In this document: positions 26,901-39,400 of the stretch, piece by piece
How the letters are laid out: each line of letters starts with the position of its first letter
Numbering within the stretch: position 1 is the stretch's first letter
NCBI RefSeq assembly: GCF_040115645.1
Contig: NC_089573.1
Location: 806,001-870,000 of the forward strand
Length of the DNA: 64,000 nt
Direction: 5' to 3'
Origin: Euwallacea fornicatus
Taxonomy: Eukaryota; Arthropoda; Insecta; Coleoptera; Curculionidae
The notes under the pieces: generated by a model
Database searches by the model: none
Told to the model about the DNA's origin: nothing
The model's input: only the letters and a program-made list of their open reading frames with translations
Translations under genes and position numbers: made by a program

Positions 26901-29900
26901 TCGGAGCATGACAGAGTGTGAATAAAGTTCTCACCATCAATTCCACGAACGCACTTACAAAATTGACTCACCCCACAGAACAGTTTCTTAATGGGTGTGT
27001 TCTGCAACAGCAGGGATAAAAGAATGTATATCTCCTTTTTGATAATGTCACGTATTTTTGTATTATTTAAACCTGAGGTGAATAAATAACCAACAACAAA
27101 CGGCATTGACTTTATAACAAATTATCGATCGCTATAGGTGATTTAATTCATAAGAACACCAATCAGGCGATTATGACAAACCACACGGATAGAAAAAATA
27201 TTGTACAGTTTTAAAACAATCAGAGATTAAGGGAAAGTCTTGAAGAGTGGTATAGAAATATTCGGGGATGTAGGAATGATTTTGAGATGGAAACGAACAA
27301 TGTGAGCTTCATTGAAGCTCGGTTAATGACCAGTCGTGTAGTTTGTATAGGTCGTCGCATAACGGATGCAGCGTCCACGTACTTCGACAAACATGCTGGG
27401 AGAATCACGTTGAAAAGTTCTCAGCGAATCCACGGCAATCGGTCGACGTCAGAGCATTCCGCGGCCACAGACCGTCCATTAACAAGTAGCGTCGCGGGGA
27501 ATACGAAATTCGAGGCAAAAACCATCCGAAAGCCGGACCATGGTATGCAAATAATGTTATCGCTACTATTTTAATCTGTTTTTCTTTTTGTTTGAATTGT
27601 TCTCATCAGGCTCGGGAGATACCTGAGCACCCATTTGTCCCGGAGATTTATAGCTGGACTCTTCTCTACCATCACGAAATCCACCGTTAACTGAACAATA
27701 AATTCATTCACTTTTTGTAGCGCTTCCTCCGATTTATTGTTTTTCTTTTTAAATGAAGTGCTACTTAGCATTAGGCATTATATTAAATGAATCATTATTA
27801 TTATGCTTAATTGCTGTGCTACCGGCTCTCAGGATGGAAAATAAATACTTATTAAAAACAGACATTTTTATGTTATAAATGCATTACTCTCATATGTAGG
27901 AAGAAGACAACATTGATGGTAAAAAATAAGCACTGTTCGAAATTGCAGTATCTGATTTTATAGCGGCAATAATTCTACGACAATAAAGTGTAAGGCGACG
28001 ATGTCCATAGCTTTAAAAGTTAAAGCTATGGAACCATAGTATCCATAGCTTTAACTTTTTTTAGTTACAACTGCGAAACTAGTTGCACGATACGATGCGA
28101 TTTTCTGGAGTATCTTTGGATACCTTACCTTTTAGCTTTTAGCAAAAACAAGCTTCAGTATGTTTTTGATTGGCTGTGACGCATGCGGAATTTTAAATGT
28201 TAAACATAAAATTGCTTATTTCTGCATTATTTTACGATAACCTTAAATTACAACTTCGACGTTTGTTCCTAGATAAAAGACAAATTCGAGGCATCCTGCA
28301 TACGTATGTATACATTAATAAGTTTGTATATAAACACATTTTATCATGTAGTAAGTTCTAAGAAATATTTATTGGCCATGTTATTCGAAATTTTCATTTA
28401 TATTAATCAGTCCAAACAGACATCAAGTGAGATATAATGTGTCACGTCATGGTCAATTCGTATTTCCTAGACTGTACAAATGCTATTTATTATTTCGTAA
28501 TTGTGCACTGGTATCTATAATTTCTAGAGTCACGATCGAAAGAGTATTGGTACTTTGAAAAACGATTCGTATCGATACCAAATATCGATACTTTTCTATG
28601 GATGGGACATCTCTATGCGAAATTGAAAATTTGGTCAAGTAAAGTAAATAAACAAATTTCGCTTTCCTTATGCTTCATATTCATTAAACAAAACGATAAT
28701 TGCCAGTCATCAACTTACCGTATCAGCTGCTGTCAAATTGATTCCAAGACCCCCAGCTCTTGTTGACAGTAGGAATACAAATATATCTGTCCTTGCCTGA
28801 AAATCCGCTACCATGTCTCTACGTTCTGATATTTTTGACGAACCATCCAGTCTCATATATTTGTGATGCCTATGCCACATATATTCCTGAAATCGAATAC
28901 GTTAATATAACATGAGAATAGTACCACCAATTTATGGACATTTTCCAAAAAATACTATAGAACCAATAAATTAAAGGATTAAAATTGCAAATGCATCCTT
29001 AACTTATATTAATGAGTTTAAAGTTTAGGATAACAGAAAGTGATTTTTCTTAAATTTTGGCAATTACAGAAGTATCACATAGTCTGTAGTTTTTTTTTAT
29101 CATTTGAAAGTTACCAACATTGTATTAAATTCGGATCTAAGTAACGTAACTCTAATAAAGTGTATTTTTCAAATATTAAAAGACTAATACATTTTTTTGG
29201 TAAATATTATTTATGTATGAATGTAAGAAGCTTAATAAACCTATTAGTACAAAATAATATCTACTATTTTTGAAATAAAAATATAATTCACCTCTAATAG
29301 GTCGATCATCTTGGTCATCTGCGAATAAATAAGCACTCTATGCCCTTCTTCTTTCAGTTTCTTTAACAATCCATCTAAAACAAAGAGCTTTCCGGAGTCA
29401 GTCACTAAGCTTTCCTTGTCAGGAATAGCAATATTTGACCATCCATTGGCGGGAGTAATATTTGCTAAACAATTTGAGGAGTTCGGACGCAGCACATCAA
29501 TTAAATTGGGTGCCAGATTATTTCCTGTCACTTCTGACCAATAAGAGTTCAAAGAGTTGTAACTGTAATCGTCAATATGTCTCTGTAAGTTCCAGGCTGC
29601 CCTCCTCGAGTAACAATAGGTGCTAATTGACGCCGCTGAACACTGAAACAGATCGTTACACATCATTATTTAAAATAGGTTAATATGTCACAAATACCTT
29701 TGGCATTGAAAAAAATAAATACGAAGGAATTTCAGTCTTGTCGCAAGGAAACACTCGAGAAGGCCTCTTAATATGGGGAAACTCAGTGTGGGGAATAGTA
29801 ATTTTATCGTTTTCCAAGTGAACAATTTCTTCATCTATTACTTTCTTTGTTTTAAGCCTTATATTTCGATGCTCGACGGTCTCTGGCATTGAATGATAGG

Positions 29901-32900
29901 TGTGATCTTGAAGAGTGTACACCACTCGGTTTGCTTCCATGCTTCGCACAAACATCATGTCACTCAACACAGGACTGCTCTGAATTTGGGCATTGCTTAG
30001 CTTAATTTCTTGCTTAAAGTTCAGAACAGGACTCGATCTATGTTGCCACATTTTTCTATTGTACAAATATTGTTCTCGCTTTTCGTGGTCAAAGTAATTT
30101 TTCCATCTGGCAATTACATTGCCTACCAAAATCTTAAATAACTCCTCTGCAGATATGTCAAGGTAATTTAGAAAGGTAAACAAAGAGTTATGGGAGTTGC
30201 GACCATTTGAAATGTATTGCGGTGTGAAAGGCAGATGTTTATTTATCTTTAAAAACTGTTCTTGTCTGATGTTCGTGTCATATACTAAATAAGGGATGTT
30301 GTATACTACAGGTTGGACTCTTATTGGTGACTTGGCGTCCCTTCTTTCAAAGAGCTCAGGGTGGTTACAAACCTGCAAAGTTGTATATTATGAGATTTTG
30401 AAATCAACAAACGTATTATTTCAAAAACGATTAACACCAATTCCAACTTGATAATGGAGAGTATAAGAAACGATTTATCGGATCTTTAAAACAGAACTCT
30501 CTGATATGACAACAAAAAATTCAATCAGATTTCCACTATAAACAATTAATTCCGATTTACCACAACCATGTGATACCAAAGCGGATAAAATTCTTAAGTT
30601 ATACCACGTAATTCAATTACCTTCCTAAATTGCATAACCAGATTCATGAGATTCGACGTGAAATTTTTATCTACATTATGAGAATCTCCTCCTCCAACCG
30701 AATAGTGCAATAAATCTTCGATTTTTATTTTTTGCTTAAGAGCCAAATATAACAAATTCTGCCTTGTCGTTAGCGGACAATACACCATTACTTCAATTTT
30801 ATCCGACAGTTCATTTTCGACGTCCTTTTTGATTCTCCTTAACATGAAAGGTTTCAATATCATATGCAGTCTTGAAAGATGTTCTAGAATACATTAAAAT
30901 TATTTTAGAAATAAAAAAAAAGCTATTCAAACTTACTTTCGTCGATGCCAGTCTTATTCTCGGCGTGGCTTTCAATATCCTTGGAAAACCACTCATTAAA
31001 TTCATCGTGAGAATCAAAAAGTGTGGGCATAATGAAATGAAGCAAAGCCCACAGTTCTGCCATACTATTCTGAATTGGAGTACCACTTAGCAGCAATCTA
31101 TTCCTGCAACTAAATCCTAGAAGTGTTTTCCATCGCATGGAATTTGTGCTTTTTATCGCCTGAGCTTCGTCTAAGATCATGTATTGCCATTTTATTCTAT
31201 TAAAATATTTTATATCTGTTATTACAATCTAAAAAAATTAAGGGTTATTGGCAAGTTAAAGAAAAATCCATTGTAGGGCACCTGATATGAAGTTATTACA
31301 ATGTGAAAACTAGCGTCTTTGGTGTAAATATCTTTTTGATCCCAAAACTGTCTTAGTATTTTCCTCTCATTAGGGTTTCCCCAGTAGGGGACTACTTTAA
31401 ATTCTGGGACGAATTTCGCTATTTCCTGTTGCCAATTGTGTAACGTGGAAGCTGGGGAGATTATTAGAAAAGGGCCCCACACAGCTGAAAAAGTAATGAT
31501 AGTTTAATTATCCCTCTTTGCTGCCATTAAAAGCAGGAACTAAATGTTATGAACGGGTTCAGATATAGCAAATTAATTTTTGACTTCAATTATTTAATTT
31601 TTCTCTTGACTATATGTACACATATAATGATATAAATAATAATTTAAATCAATTAAAATTTGGTCACTTCTGATTACAAAGCACTTTTTTTGTATCAACT
31701 TTTAATCAGTGAAAATTATAAATTCAATAATTTAAAGTTATTTAGTGGGCCCTCCCAAAATACTTACAATATTTCTCAGCAATATGACACAAAAAAGCAA
31801 TGCTCTGGACTGTTTTACCCAGCCCCATCTCATCAGCCAAAATACCACTGATGCCTTGTGAATACAAGTTGGCCAACCAGTTCATTCCTTTTAACTGGTA
31901 CCCTTTGAGTAGGCCCTTAAACATGATTGGTTGAGGTTGTTCTCCATCTATATGTTTGACTTCTGTAAGGCATGAATTTGCCTGCTGATCGAAATTACGT
32001 GTTCTGGCTTTTTCACTCTGAAATGCTTCTTGGGCATTACGTTTAGCCTTTTCCTTCATTATTTCTGAATCATAATCATCTCCTAAGAGTTTTGTTGACT
32101 TTTCTTCATCCAATTGGCTTAAGATTCTCAACTGTTCCTCTGTGGACATAGTGCCTAGTTTTCGTGACATAAAATGAGCATAAAGTTCAGTTTGGGTTAT
32201 TAAAAAATTGAGCTTTCTTTGCTGCCTTTTGGCTTCTATTAGTTCATGGTCAATTTTTCTCTGCTCTTCCGCCTCTTTTTCCAACCTTTTTTTAACTTCT
32301 CTGTCAAAACGTCGTGATCTCTTCCAATAAGCTATATTCTCCCTTGCTAATCTTTTCATCCTCCATTGCTGCTCCTTTACCACTCTTGCAGATTGTAAAG
32401 CTTTTTGTCTTGCATATTTTGCACAGTGGGAAGCAACCCTTTTGCACTGCAGAAGCATTTCTTTGTGTTTATTAGTTTTAGCTCTATGTTGCTTGCCAAT
32501 CTCCTTCTTGGCAATGCTAATGAATAGTTTTCTTCGCTTTGATGTCATCAGTTCCTCCCATTTTCTCTTTGACTCTTCATCTTTAAACTTCTTGGCTTTC
32601 TTCTTTGAAGAGCCGTGTAAGTGAGTGCTCATTAGAGGAGGTGCAGGAATTGATTGACTAGATATATTTGGATGAATATAATCTGTGTTAGCATTATTAT
32701 CTTCGAAATCTGCATCTAAATTTGGATATTCACTAATACCATTTTCAAGACTTAAGTCTAAACATGGTTCATCCTAAAATATTTAATTATTTTAGTAAGC
32801 ATTGAAATATTTTTGTCATACTTACTACAGATATGTCATCTAAAATATCTGGGTCATAAAGAGGAGATTCTATGTCATCTTTGAGGTTGAGCAAGCCAAT

Positions 32901-33599
32901 TCTTCTCATGCTGATTGGTATTTCCTTTTCAATTTCTGGATAGTGATCCTCTTTGCTTATAAGGCCTGCACCATAGTACATGGAATGATCAAAATTCTAG
33001 AAATATATATACATATATATATATATATAATCTACTACTTCTTTTATGTACACCAAATTAAGTGCTTACTACTTTATTTTTCCTTATTTTCTTCTGATAG
33101 GCATGCATTTTCAATAAACATTTATAAGGAGCATCTGCAGGGCCCATGTCAATATTCTCTGAAAGGATGTTAGCCAGCCATTTACGACTTGAAGTAACAT
33201 TCTCAAAATTATAGTAATCCTTTGCCGAATGTGGCTCTTCTTTAGAAAGATTGTCTATCGACTCTGAGTAATCATCATCACTACCTTCACTGTCACTGCC
33301 AGGTTCTTGATTTTGAAATGTGTCCAAAAATGGCCCAGTGTTCAATGCATTTTCCAACCTTCTTATGTGCATTGGTTTTGAGGTATTGGGCAAAACCTCT
33401 GGCATTTTAATTAAACAGTTGTTTGAGCCTGAAAGGAAACAATTCAAAGTAAGTTTGAATGCTGATAATATTGAGGTTTAAGGTAGTTTAGACAGATTTT
33501 TAACAGACCCCTTTATTCTAAACTTTCTAAACACGTACCAGTAGCAGGTTTCAAATTAACCATAGTATTCAGTGAGTGGCTTTTTAAATGGTTAGCCAT
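20987..33599 (-). CDS. Ino80: INO80 chromatin-remodelling ATPase, complete, 16 coding exons
   Basis: Catalytic subunit of the nuclear INO80 complex, which slides nucleosomes and exchanges H2A variants. Exons: 33599-33539, 33428-33070, 32996-32826, 32773-31768, 31484-31282, 31228-30937, 30883-30621, 30372-29698, 29642-29292, 28886-28719, 25990-25832, 25661-25559, 25501-25428, 25337-25175, 24610-24446, 21285-20987. They join in frame to 1,503 aa (human about 1,556). The basic DBINO/HSA region is at about 260-345. Lobe 1 has DEMGLGKT (511-518), the DEAQ box (620-623) and SGTPIQN. A large insert between the lobes, typical of INO80, follows VCNHPELFERR (from 786). Lobe 2 has RLDGSSKISERRDMV, STRAGGLGINLTAADTV and QQAMDRAHRLGQ. 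The tail carries AT-hook cores GRPR at about 1374 and 1451. The start ATG has a good context (ACCATGG). The acidic N-terminus and the tail are diverged. It lies head-to-head with the PCGF3 gene. Confidence 0.95.
21286..24445 (-). other. last intron of Ino80 (3.2 kb)
   Basis: This intron separates the two AT-hook tail exons. It holds a 12-bp inverted repeat (23004-23043) and another short inverted repeat around GTTCAGGTTA/TAACCTGAAC (22605-22660). No other recognisable gene or element. Confidence 0.7.
23004..23043. repeat. 12-bp inverted repeat (hairpin)
   Basis: ATTTACAAAGGT at 23004-23015 is the exact reverse complement of 23032-23043, with a 16-nt loop, inside the last Ino80 intron. Confidence 0.75.
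24640..24895 (-). mobile_element. probable tRNA-derived SINE in an Ino80 intron
   Basis: On the minus strand, TAGTTTAATGG (24883-24873) fits an RNA polymerase III A box, and GTTTGATTCTC (24839-24829) fits a B box at tRNA-like spacing. The segment between resembles a tRNA D-to-T arm region and is followed by unrelated AT-rich sequence, as in a SINE. The 5' end is near 24895; the 3' limit is a guess. A degenerate tRNA gene is the alternative, but a good cloverleaf with an anticodon stem is not evident. Confidence 0.45.
25991..28718 (-). other. Ino80 intron 10 (2.7 kb)
   Basis: Lies between the exon ending AADT and the exon starting VIFYDSDWNPT. The only structure I can support is the three-copy inverted repeat at 28004-28058. 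Open frames near 26.5, 27.0 and 27.3 kb show no known motif. Confidence 0.7.
28004..28058. repeat. three-copy alternating inverted repeat able to form two competing hairpins
   Basis: Copy 1 (28004-28015, TCCATAGCTTTA) pairs with copy 2 (28021-28032) around a 5-nt loop. Copy 2 extended (28016-28032) is also a perfect 17-bp reverse complement of copy 3 (28042-28058) around a 9-nt loop. The two hairpins exclude each other. Confidence 0.85.
28887..29291 (-). other. Ino80 intron 9 (405 bp)
   Basis: AT-rich intron between the helicase-C exons, with clean GTGAAT donor and TTTCAG acceptor. Nothing else seen. Confidence 0.8.
33001..33030. repeat. (AT)n microsatellite
   Basis: About 30 bp of almost pure AT dinucleotide within Ino80 intron 2, directly upstream of the TTTCTAG acceptor of exon 3. 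Confidence 0.9.
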
Positions 33600-34204
33600 G
33601 GTGTATTTAATTTACAACAGTATCTGTTATGCAATGGATAAAATAACAGTTTAATAAATCATTTCATTGCATTGTGACTTTAAAAATTTTTGTTTAAATA
33701 TAACCTTATTATTTTTTAACCTTTTTTTGACAAAGAAGGAAAATAAACAAAATGCCATTGATGACATATGCAATCTGTCAAAAGTTTGTCATAACTCATA
33801 GCCCATATATTTACTTTCTCCAAATCTTGAAACGGAATGAATGAAAAGAAGGTTATATTGCAATGTTTTGTGTAGTTCACTTAAACTAAGAGTGCAACAT
33901 CAATTAAAATTTTAAATTATAATTTTTATTTCAATCAACTTTGTTGCAAAGCTTCCCTAAATATATTGGCTTAAACATTGAAAAAGATTAAAAAATGGTT
34001 AGGAAAATGACGCTGCAATATTGCACCTTGTGTATCTTTATTCTTGCATTATTTTCATATCAGATTCCAGATGTCGCCGTCCGCTGTGTCAATCGATTTT
34101 GGCATATCCAAAATAAGGTTAGTAAATATTTTATTTTTTTTATTAACTCTTGGAAATTATTAGTATATATATACATTAATTATGTTTTTGTGGAAATTAT
34201 GATA
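33600..34204. promoter_or_regulatory. shared intergenic/promoter region of divergent Ino80 and PCGF3 genes
   Basis: The two start codons face away from each other across 605 bp, so both promoters and both 5' UTRs must fit here. For the PCGF3 side, a donor-like AAG/GTTAGT near 34117 and an acceptor-like TTATTAG near 34162 suggest a small 5' UTR intron. I see no TATA box or DRE (TATCGATA) that I would defend. Confidence 0.55.
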
Positions 34205-34990
34205 ATGGAAAGGAAAATAAAGTTAAAGACGTTAAATAACCATATAAGTTGTAAGATTTGTAAGGGTTACTTAATAGATGCCACAACTGTGACAGAATGT
34301 TTACATACCTGTAAGTATTTGGGGTACCTGTGAAACTACTTTATTTGAGACGAAATCATTCTTTTAGTTTGCAAAAGTTGTTTAGTAAAGCATTTGGAAG
34401 AAAACAACACTTGTCCAACATGTAAAATAGTTATTCATCAGTCACATCCGTTGCAATATATTAGCTTTGATAGGACCATGCAGGATATTGTATATAAACT
34501 TGTGCCTGACATGCAAAAAAGTGAGTTATTCAAGTTTAGTCCAAGACACAATTCCCAATTAATTTGTTGTTGTACAGATGAGCTAGAGAGTGAAAAGCAG
34601 TTTTATAAAATTAGAAGACTTCCAAATCCAAAAGATATACCCCCTACAAGTGGAGATAATAATATGGAACATGAACTAGATCCTCATGCAGAATCTGACT
34701 ATCATAGACAAGATGAACAAGTTAATGTATGTTTGGAATGCATTAGCTTCAGTCTGAAAACATTGAAGAGGCGTTTCATAAGATGTTCTGCTCAAGCAAC
34801 AATACTGCATTTGAAGAAGTTTGTTGCTATGAAAGTGCTTAATGGAATGGATAAATACAAAGATATTGATATTCTCTGTAATGATGAGCTATTAGGAAAA
34901 GATCATACTCTTAAGTTTGTTTATGTTACACGTTGGAGATTTCAGAACCCACCTTTAACTTTACAGTATAGACCAAGGATTGATATATGA
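34205..34990 (+). CDS. l(3)73Ah: Polycomb group RING finger protein, PCGF3 / l(3)73Ah type
   Basis: Two exons, 34205-34310 and 34368-34990, joined by a 57-bp intron (GTAAGT..TTTTAG), encode 242 aa, the same length as human PCGF3. The RING finger has all eight zinc ligands: C16, C19, C32, H34, C37, C40, C51, C54. It is followed by the near-invariant ENNTCPTCKIVIHQSHPLQ and the DRTMQDIVYKLVP block. The C-terminal part (about 130-225) is the ubiquitin-like RAWUL region, including FIRCSAQATILHLKKFVA. The family partners Ring1/Sce in non-canonical PRC1 (PRC1.3/1.5) in the nucleus, which ubiquitinates histone H2A. ATG 34205 gives MERKIKL, like the family start, in a better context than ATG 34199 two codons upstream. 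Upstream sequence is also open but is probably 5' UTR with an intron. Confidence 0.95.
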
Positions 34991-36450
34991 GATATACTTG
35001 GAGTGGTATGTGCAAAATATTTTTTTAATTTTGTTATGAGTACTTATGGTACATAGACTTAATGTAAGTTTCTTTAAGTTCCAAAATTTGCCATATTTCT
35101 ACATGGTAAGACACATGTAAACTTCGGGTAAAAATACCATTAGTTTAATGATAAATATAGATATTAGTAGGTATCTCTAGTGCTGACATTGGTGAATTTT
35201 GGAATAAAGGATTTTTCATTTTGCAGTCTGTTTAGGAAAATAAGGACACTGTCAATTACAACATGTTCAGCTAATATAAAGGGTTTTTAGAAATAAAAAT
35301 CTGTTAAATTGGCCCCTATCATTAAATCTGATTGATTTAAAAAATGATAGGGACCAATCAAAGCTTTTGAGATGGACGATAGGTTATAATCTTCCAGCCA
35401 ACAGTTATGCTAAATCTGTTGTAATTTTGCAAATTCTGTGATATTTACTTTTGCACTTTTTACAGTTTTCAAAGATGTAATTTTATAAGTACATGATAAC
35501 ATTAATTTTTTTTTCTTTGGGAGAAAAGTTAATTTTCAAATATTAAGTGAAACAGAGTGATGAAAGTGTAAATACACAATTTAATCATTTTTCACTTTTA
35601 AGCTCAACAAGTTCAAATGAAGTCAATGCCATGGTCTAACCATTTCAAAATACTTAATGGTCACCAGTAAACAATAATACATCAAACTTAAAGCTCAAAC
35701 TTCGATTTAAACATAACATATTAAGATTAGATATACAATCAAGTCTAAGTTTTTAATACCATCTAAGATTAATAGTTGGGATTAAAATCAAAAGGACAGG
35801 CTTAAATAAATCAAGCATTATGTGAAAATTGCGAAAATTTCGTTCTTAAAAGGTGAATGTATGTGCATAATTTTGAATTGATAATTTGAAAGAGCATTTG
35901 CTTTAAAAAGAATAGACAGATGTAAGTAAGGAGTTATTAAAAACATCTCCACATATTTTTCTAAGTATATTCTAATTCATAAATTAGTACTAGTAATAAT
36001 CTACATTGTGATGTGACTTTGATTGTAATAGATATTTTTTTACGGTAATGAATTTTTATGTACTAGATATATGGTGTGGCATATTAATATCAGTTTTATT
36101 CTGAAGATTTAGAGGTACGTGAAAGGTATCGTCACTACGCGGTGATAGCAACGTTGCCGTGTGTCCAGTCTTAGGTATCAATAAAATATTTGTGTATACT
36201 TGATGACTTTTTGTCTTCCTTAATTTCCATCCATTCCAATGACAGATGACCGCCTTGTCTACTGGATGTCAAAGCAAATAAATTTGTATTGAAAATTTTC
36301 AATTTTCCAATAGGTAAAAATAAATAAAAGTTAGTTCAGAATTGAACAATTTAGGTGTATTTTCTATTCGTTTTATGTACGTTAAATTTAATCATTACGA
36401 CTATAAAATACGACAAACGTGATTTGATCAAAGATCAAACTCGAGAAAAT
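34991..36450. other. PCGF3 3' UTR and Hsf upstream region
   Basis: AT-rich. AATAAA at about 35203 could serve PCGF3. A 20-bp imperfect hairpin lies at 35309-35356. I could not find a clean triple heat shock element, so autoregulation of Hsf is not shown by sequence. Confidence 0.5.
35309..35356. repeat. about 20-bp imperfect inverted repeat
   Basis: TTGGCCCCTATCATTAAATC (35309-35328) pairs with 35333-35356, with one mismatch and a few-base bulge, around a very short loop. It lies downstream of PCGF3. Confidence 0.75.
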
Positions 36451-39400
36451 ATGCACCCTTATCAAGAAGTTGCAAATATTCCAGGATTTTTAGGCAAATT
36501 ATGGAAAATGGTCAACGATCCAAACACGGATCATCTGATCTGCTGGAACGAGGTAATTGCCAACATTCTGGCAAGATATTTAAAATACAAGTTGTTTCAA
36601 TTGGCGATTTCATGCCCTTTTCCCCAGCAAACACCCTAAGGAAAGAATAGTTAAGAGCTATTTATCTTTAAGGCAGCACTGTGGAAAACTTGCATATCAC
36701 GATATACGTAAACGAAAACTCTAGTTAAGTATGGAATGGACTTAGCAGTATTACATATTTTGACATTTTACGCCAGTTCCTTTTGACTATTATACTAAAG
36801 CATCATTTGAATTTGATCTCTATTTTATTTACATTAATTATTAGAAAACTGGACAATTTAGTATAAATTAAGAAAAAATCTGGCCTTAATATGGATGTGC
36901 CCATATGTAACACTCTGTTATACAAATTTTTGTTTGATGTAGTGAAGAAACGCAATGTCTTATTTTCAAATGACTTTTGTTTCAGGCAATAAAATATTGC
37001 AATCTTTGAAAGGCTGAAAGTAACAAAATCTGTTGAAAGGGAAAAGTTGTCATTTTATGGACTTTCAGTGTACTGTAAATCGGCATTAGGAAGTTGGTTT
37101 TGATTTCAGATTTTCATACACCCATCGCGAAACCTGTCTTAAAACTAATTAAGCAAGAGCTGGAGAAATGGGGAAAAATCAACAATTCCCCCTTTAATGA
37201 AAAAATGTGACTTAAAACAAGGCATAATTGCAACTAATCAGTTAACAGAATATTGATTCAATTATTCTCTGTTCTCCATATTTTTTTACATTTTTAAGCA
37301 TTCTCAGTAACAAAATGATTAATAACAGTCCCTGTCTTGTATATCAAATCCAAACCTTGTTTAACAGTAAGTAATAAAAAATTTAATATTCTAATAAATA
37401 TATATTCCACAGGCAGGGAATACATTCAGTATTCAGAATCAGACTCAATTTTGGTATGAATTGTTACCCCTGTATTATAAACACAACAATATGAGCAGTT
37501 TTGTGAGGCAACTAAATTTATGTAAGTGTGCTCTATATCCTTAAAATAGCTATTTAACAACATCTGAAGGTTTTTAAATTTGAAATGCAATTCATTTTAT
37601 TACATTTAGATGGATTCCATAAGATTACTAACAACATACTTGGTAATCCAAGTGTGGTTTGTACCAGACCTGACAAGGATGACCAAACCTATCAATTTTA
37701 TCATCCTTGTTTTCAAAAGGGAAAACCTGAAAAGCTGTGTGAAATTAAACGCAAGGTACTTGGTGTTTACAATTGTGGCCAACTAATTATAAACCACCCT
37801 TTCTGCATTTTCAATAATTATTATTTTTGTTATTCATATGCTAATTGTTATCAATCATTTTTGCTTCTTAAGGCTATAAGAGTCAGCATAAAGTTTCAAA
37901 TCTGTATTTCTGTAATTAGTGGTATTATACTATGGATAGAAACAAAATGTCTGACAATGCTGTAGGTACGGTAATTCACCAATTTAGTCAATGTAGTCTT
38001 GTAAAAACAATTCAAATCACTTAAAATGTTCAAAAAACATGGCGTTTCATGCTTTAAACCATATAAAAATATTTCGTGCCGACGAGAATGTTTCATGACA
38101 AAAAAAATCTTCAAAAACTAGTAAGAATATTGACACCATGTGACAGAGAATGTTCAGAGAAAGCTCTTGTTATAACGTGCGATTTCTTCATCAACTATCA
38201 AATGGAAGATTAATGATTTTTAGTTAATTGGTCGATTTTCACGCAAGGAACCATTGTTACTGACAAATAATCGCTAACTTATGCTACTAGTAGCATATCT
38301 TACACTAGTAGGGAGAGGAACAACTATGATGACAAAGTTTTTAACGTTCTACCGGAGAATTCTTCTTGACAGATTTAAAAATACACTTGTACAGATCCTA
38401 GTGCAACATAACTTCTTTTAGAACTATATCGTGTTTTTTGTTTGTAATATAAAGGGTGGGACATTTATTTGTTTCTTATTGAAGTTTGAAAAATTGGCGA
38501 AGTTGAAATAATTGTTCCTTTATTCAATGAAGTATACTTTCCGATTATTTAGGAAAAATTATCTCAGTTAAATAACCGCCCGAAAGTCTTCGCCTTTTTT
38601 ATGAAGTTTCTTATACCAGGCGCCGACGTCCATTTGCGTGTTTCTTTTTAAATTAATTTCTTAAACTGTGCAAGGAAATTCATGAAAATAGCTTGCTCGT
38701 GGATAGCCAAATCTATCAAAAAAATCGCCGTTAATGCCCAAAATGTGCGTGAAAACCGAAGAACCTGAAAAACTGTGGATTATAGTTCCTAAAATTCACA
38801 CGTAATCATAGAGAAGCCAATATATCCGGAAATACTATCTGTTTGGAGTGAGAGTATCATTGGTCCGTAGTTCTTTGAAGATACGGTAAGTGGAGTGTGC
38901 TACAGAGGCATGGTAACTAATTTTTTTGGTCGCAATTAGTCGATTTGGACATGAATGAAATTTGTTTCCAGCGAGTTGAAGCAACGTGTCATACAAGCAG
39001 AGAAGTAATCGATATTTTGCATACCAATTTCGGTAACCGTGTGATTTATTGGTTTGGAAACATTAATTAGCCATTGCAGAGCTGCGATTTGGTTTCACTG
39101 GACTACTTTTTATGGCGACACGTTAAGGAGTTTTTTAGACCAATGGTCCTCAAACAATTAACGAATTTAAAGGAAACATGACTCGACTTTTTCGTGAAAT
39201 AAAATCGTAAACTATCGAAAATGTACTGCAAATTTGGGTGACAAGAATGGGCTAGCGTCAAGCCAACCGTGGCGGGCGTTTAATTTAAATGGTTTTCCTT
39301 AAATAATCGAAGGATGTTTCTTATTGAATAAAGCAACAATTGTTTAAAAATATTCAATAATGTAGTTTTGATAGTAATCTCAAAAAGAAACCCATACAAT

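Noticed and set aside
27287..27574. 95-codon plus-strand frame in the Ino80 intron
   Set aside because: No recognisable domain or splice context; most likely chance.
36355..36450. N-terminal extension of HSF upstream of ATG 36451
   Set aside because: The upstream frame would start at GTG and has no family similarity; MHPYQEV directly before the DNA-binding domain fits better.
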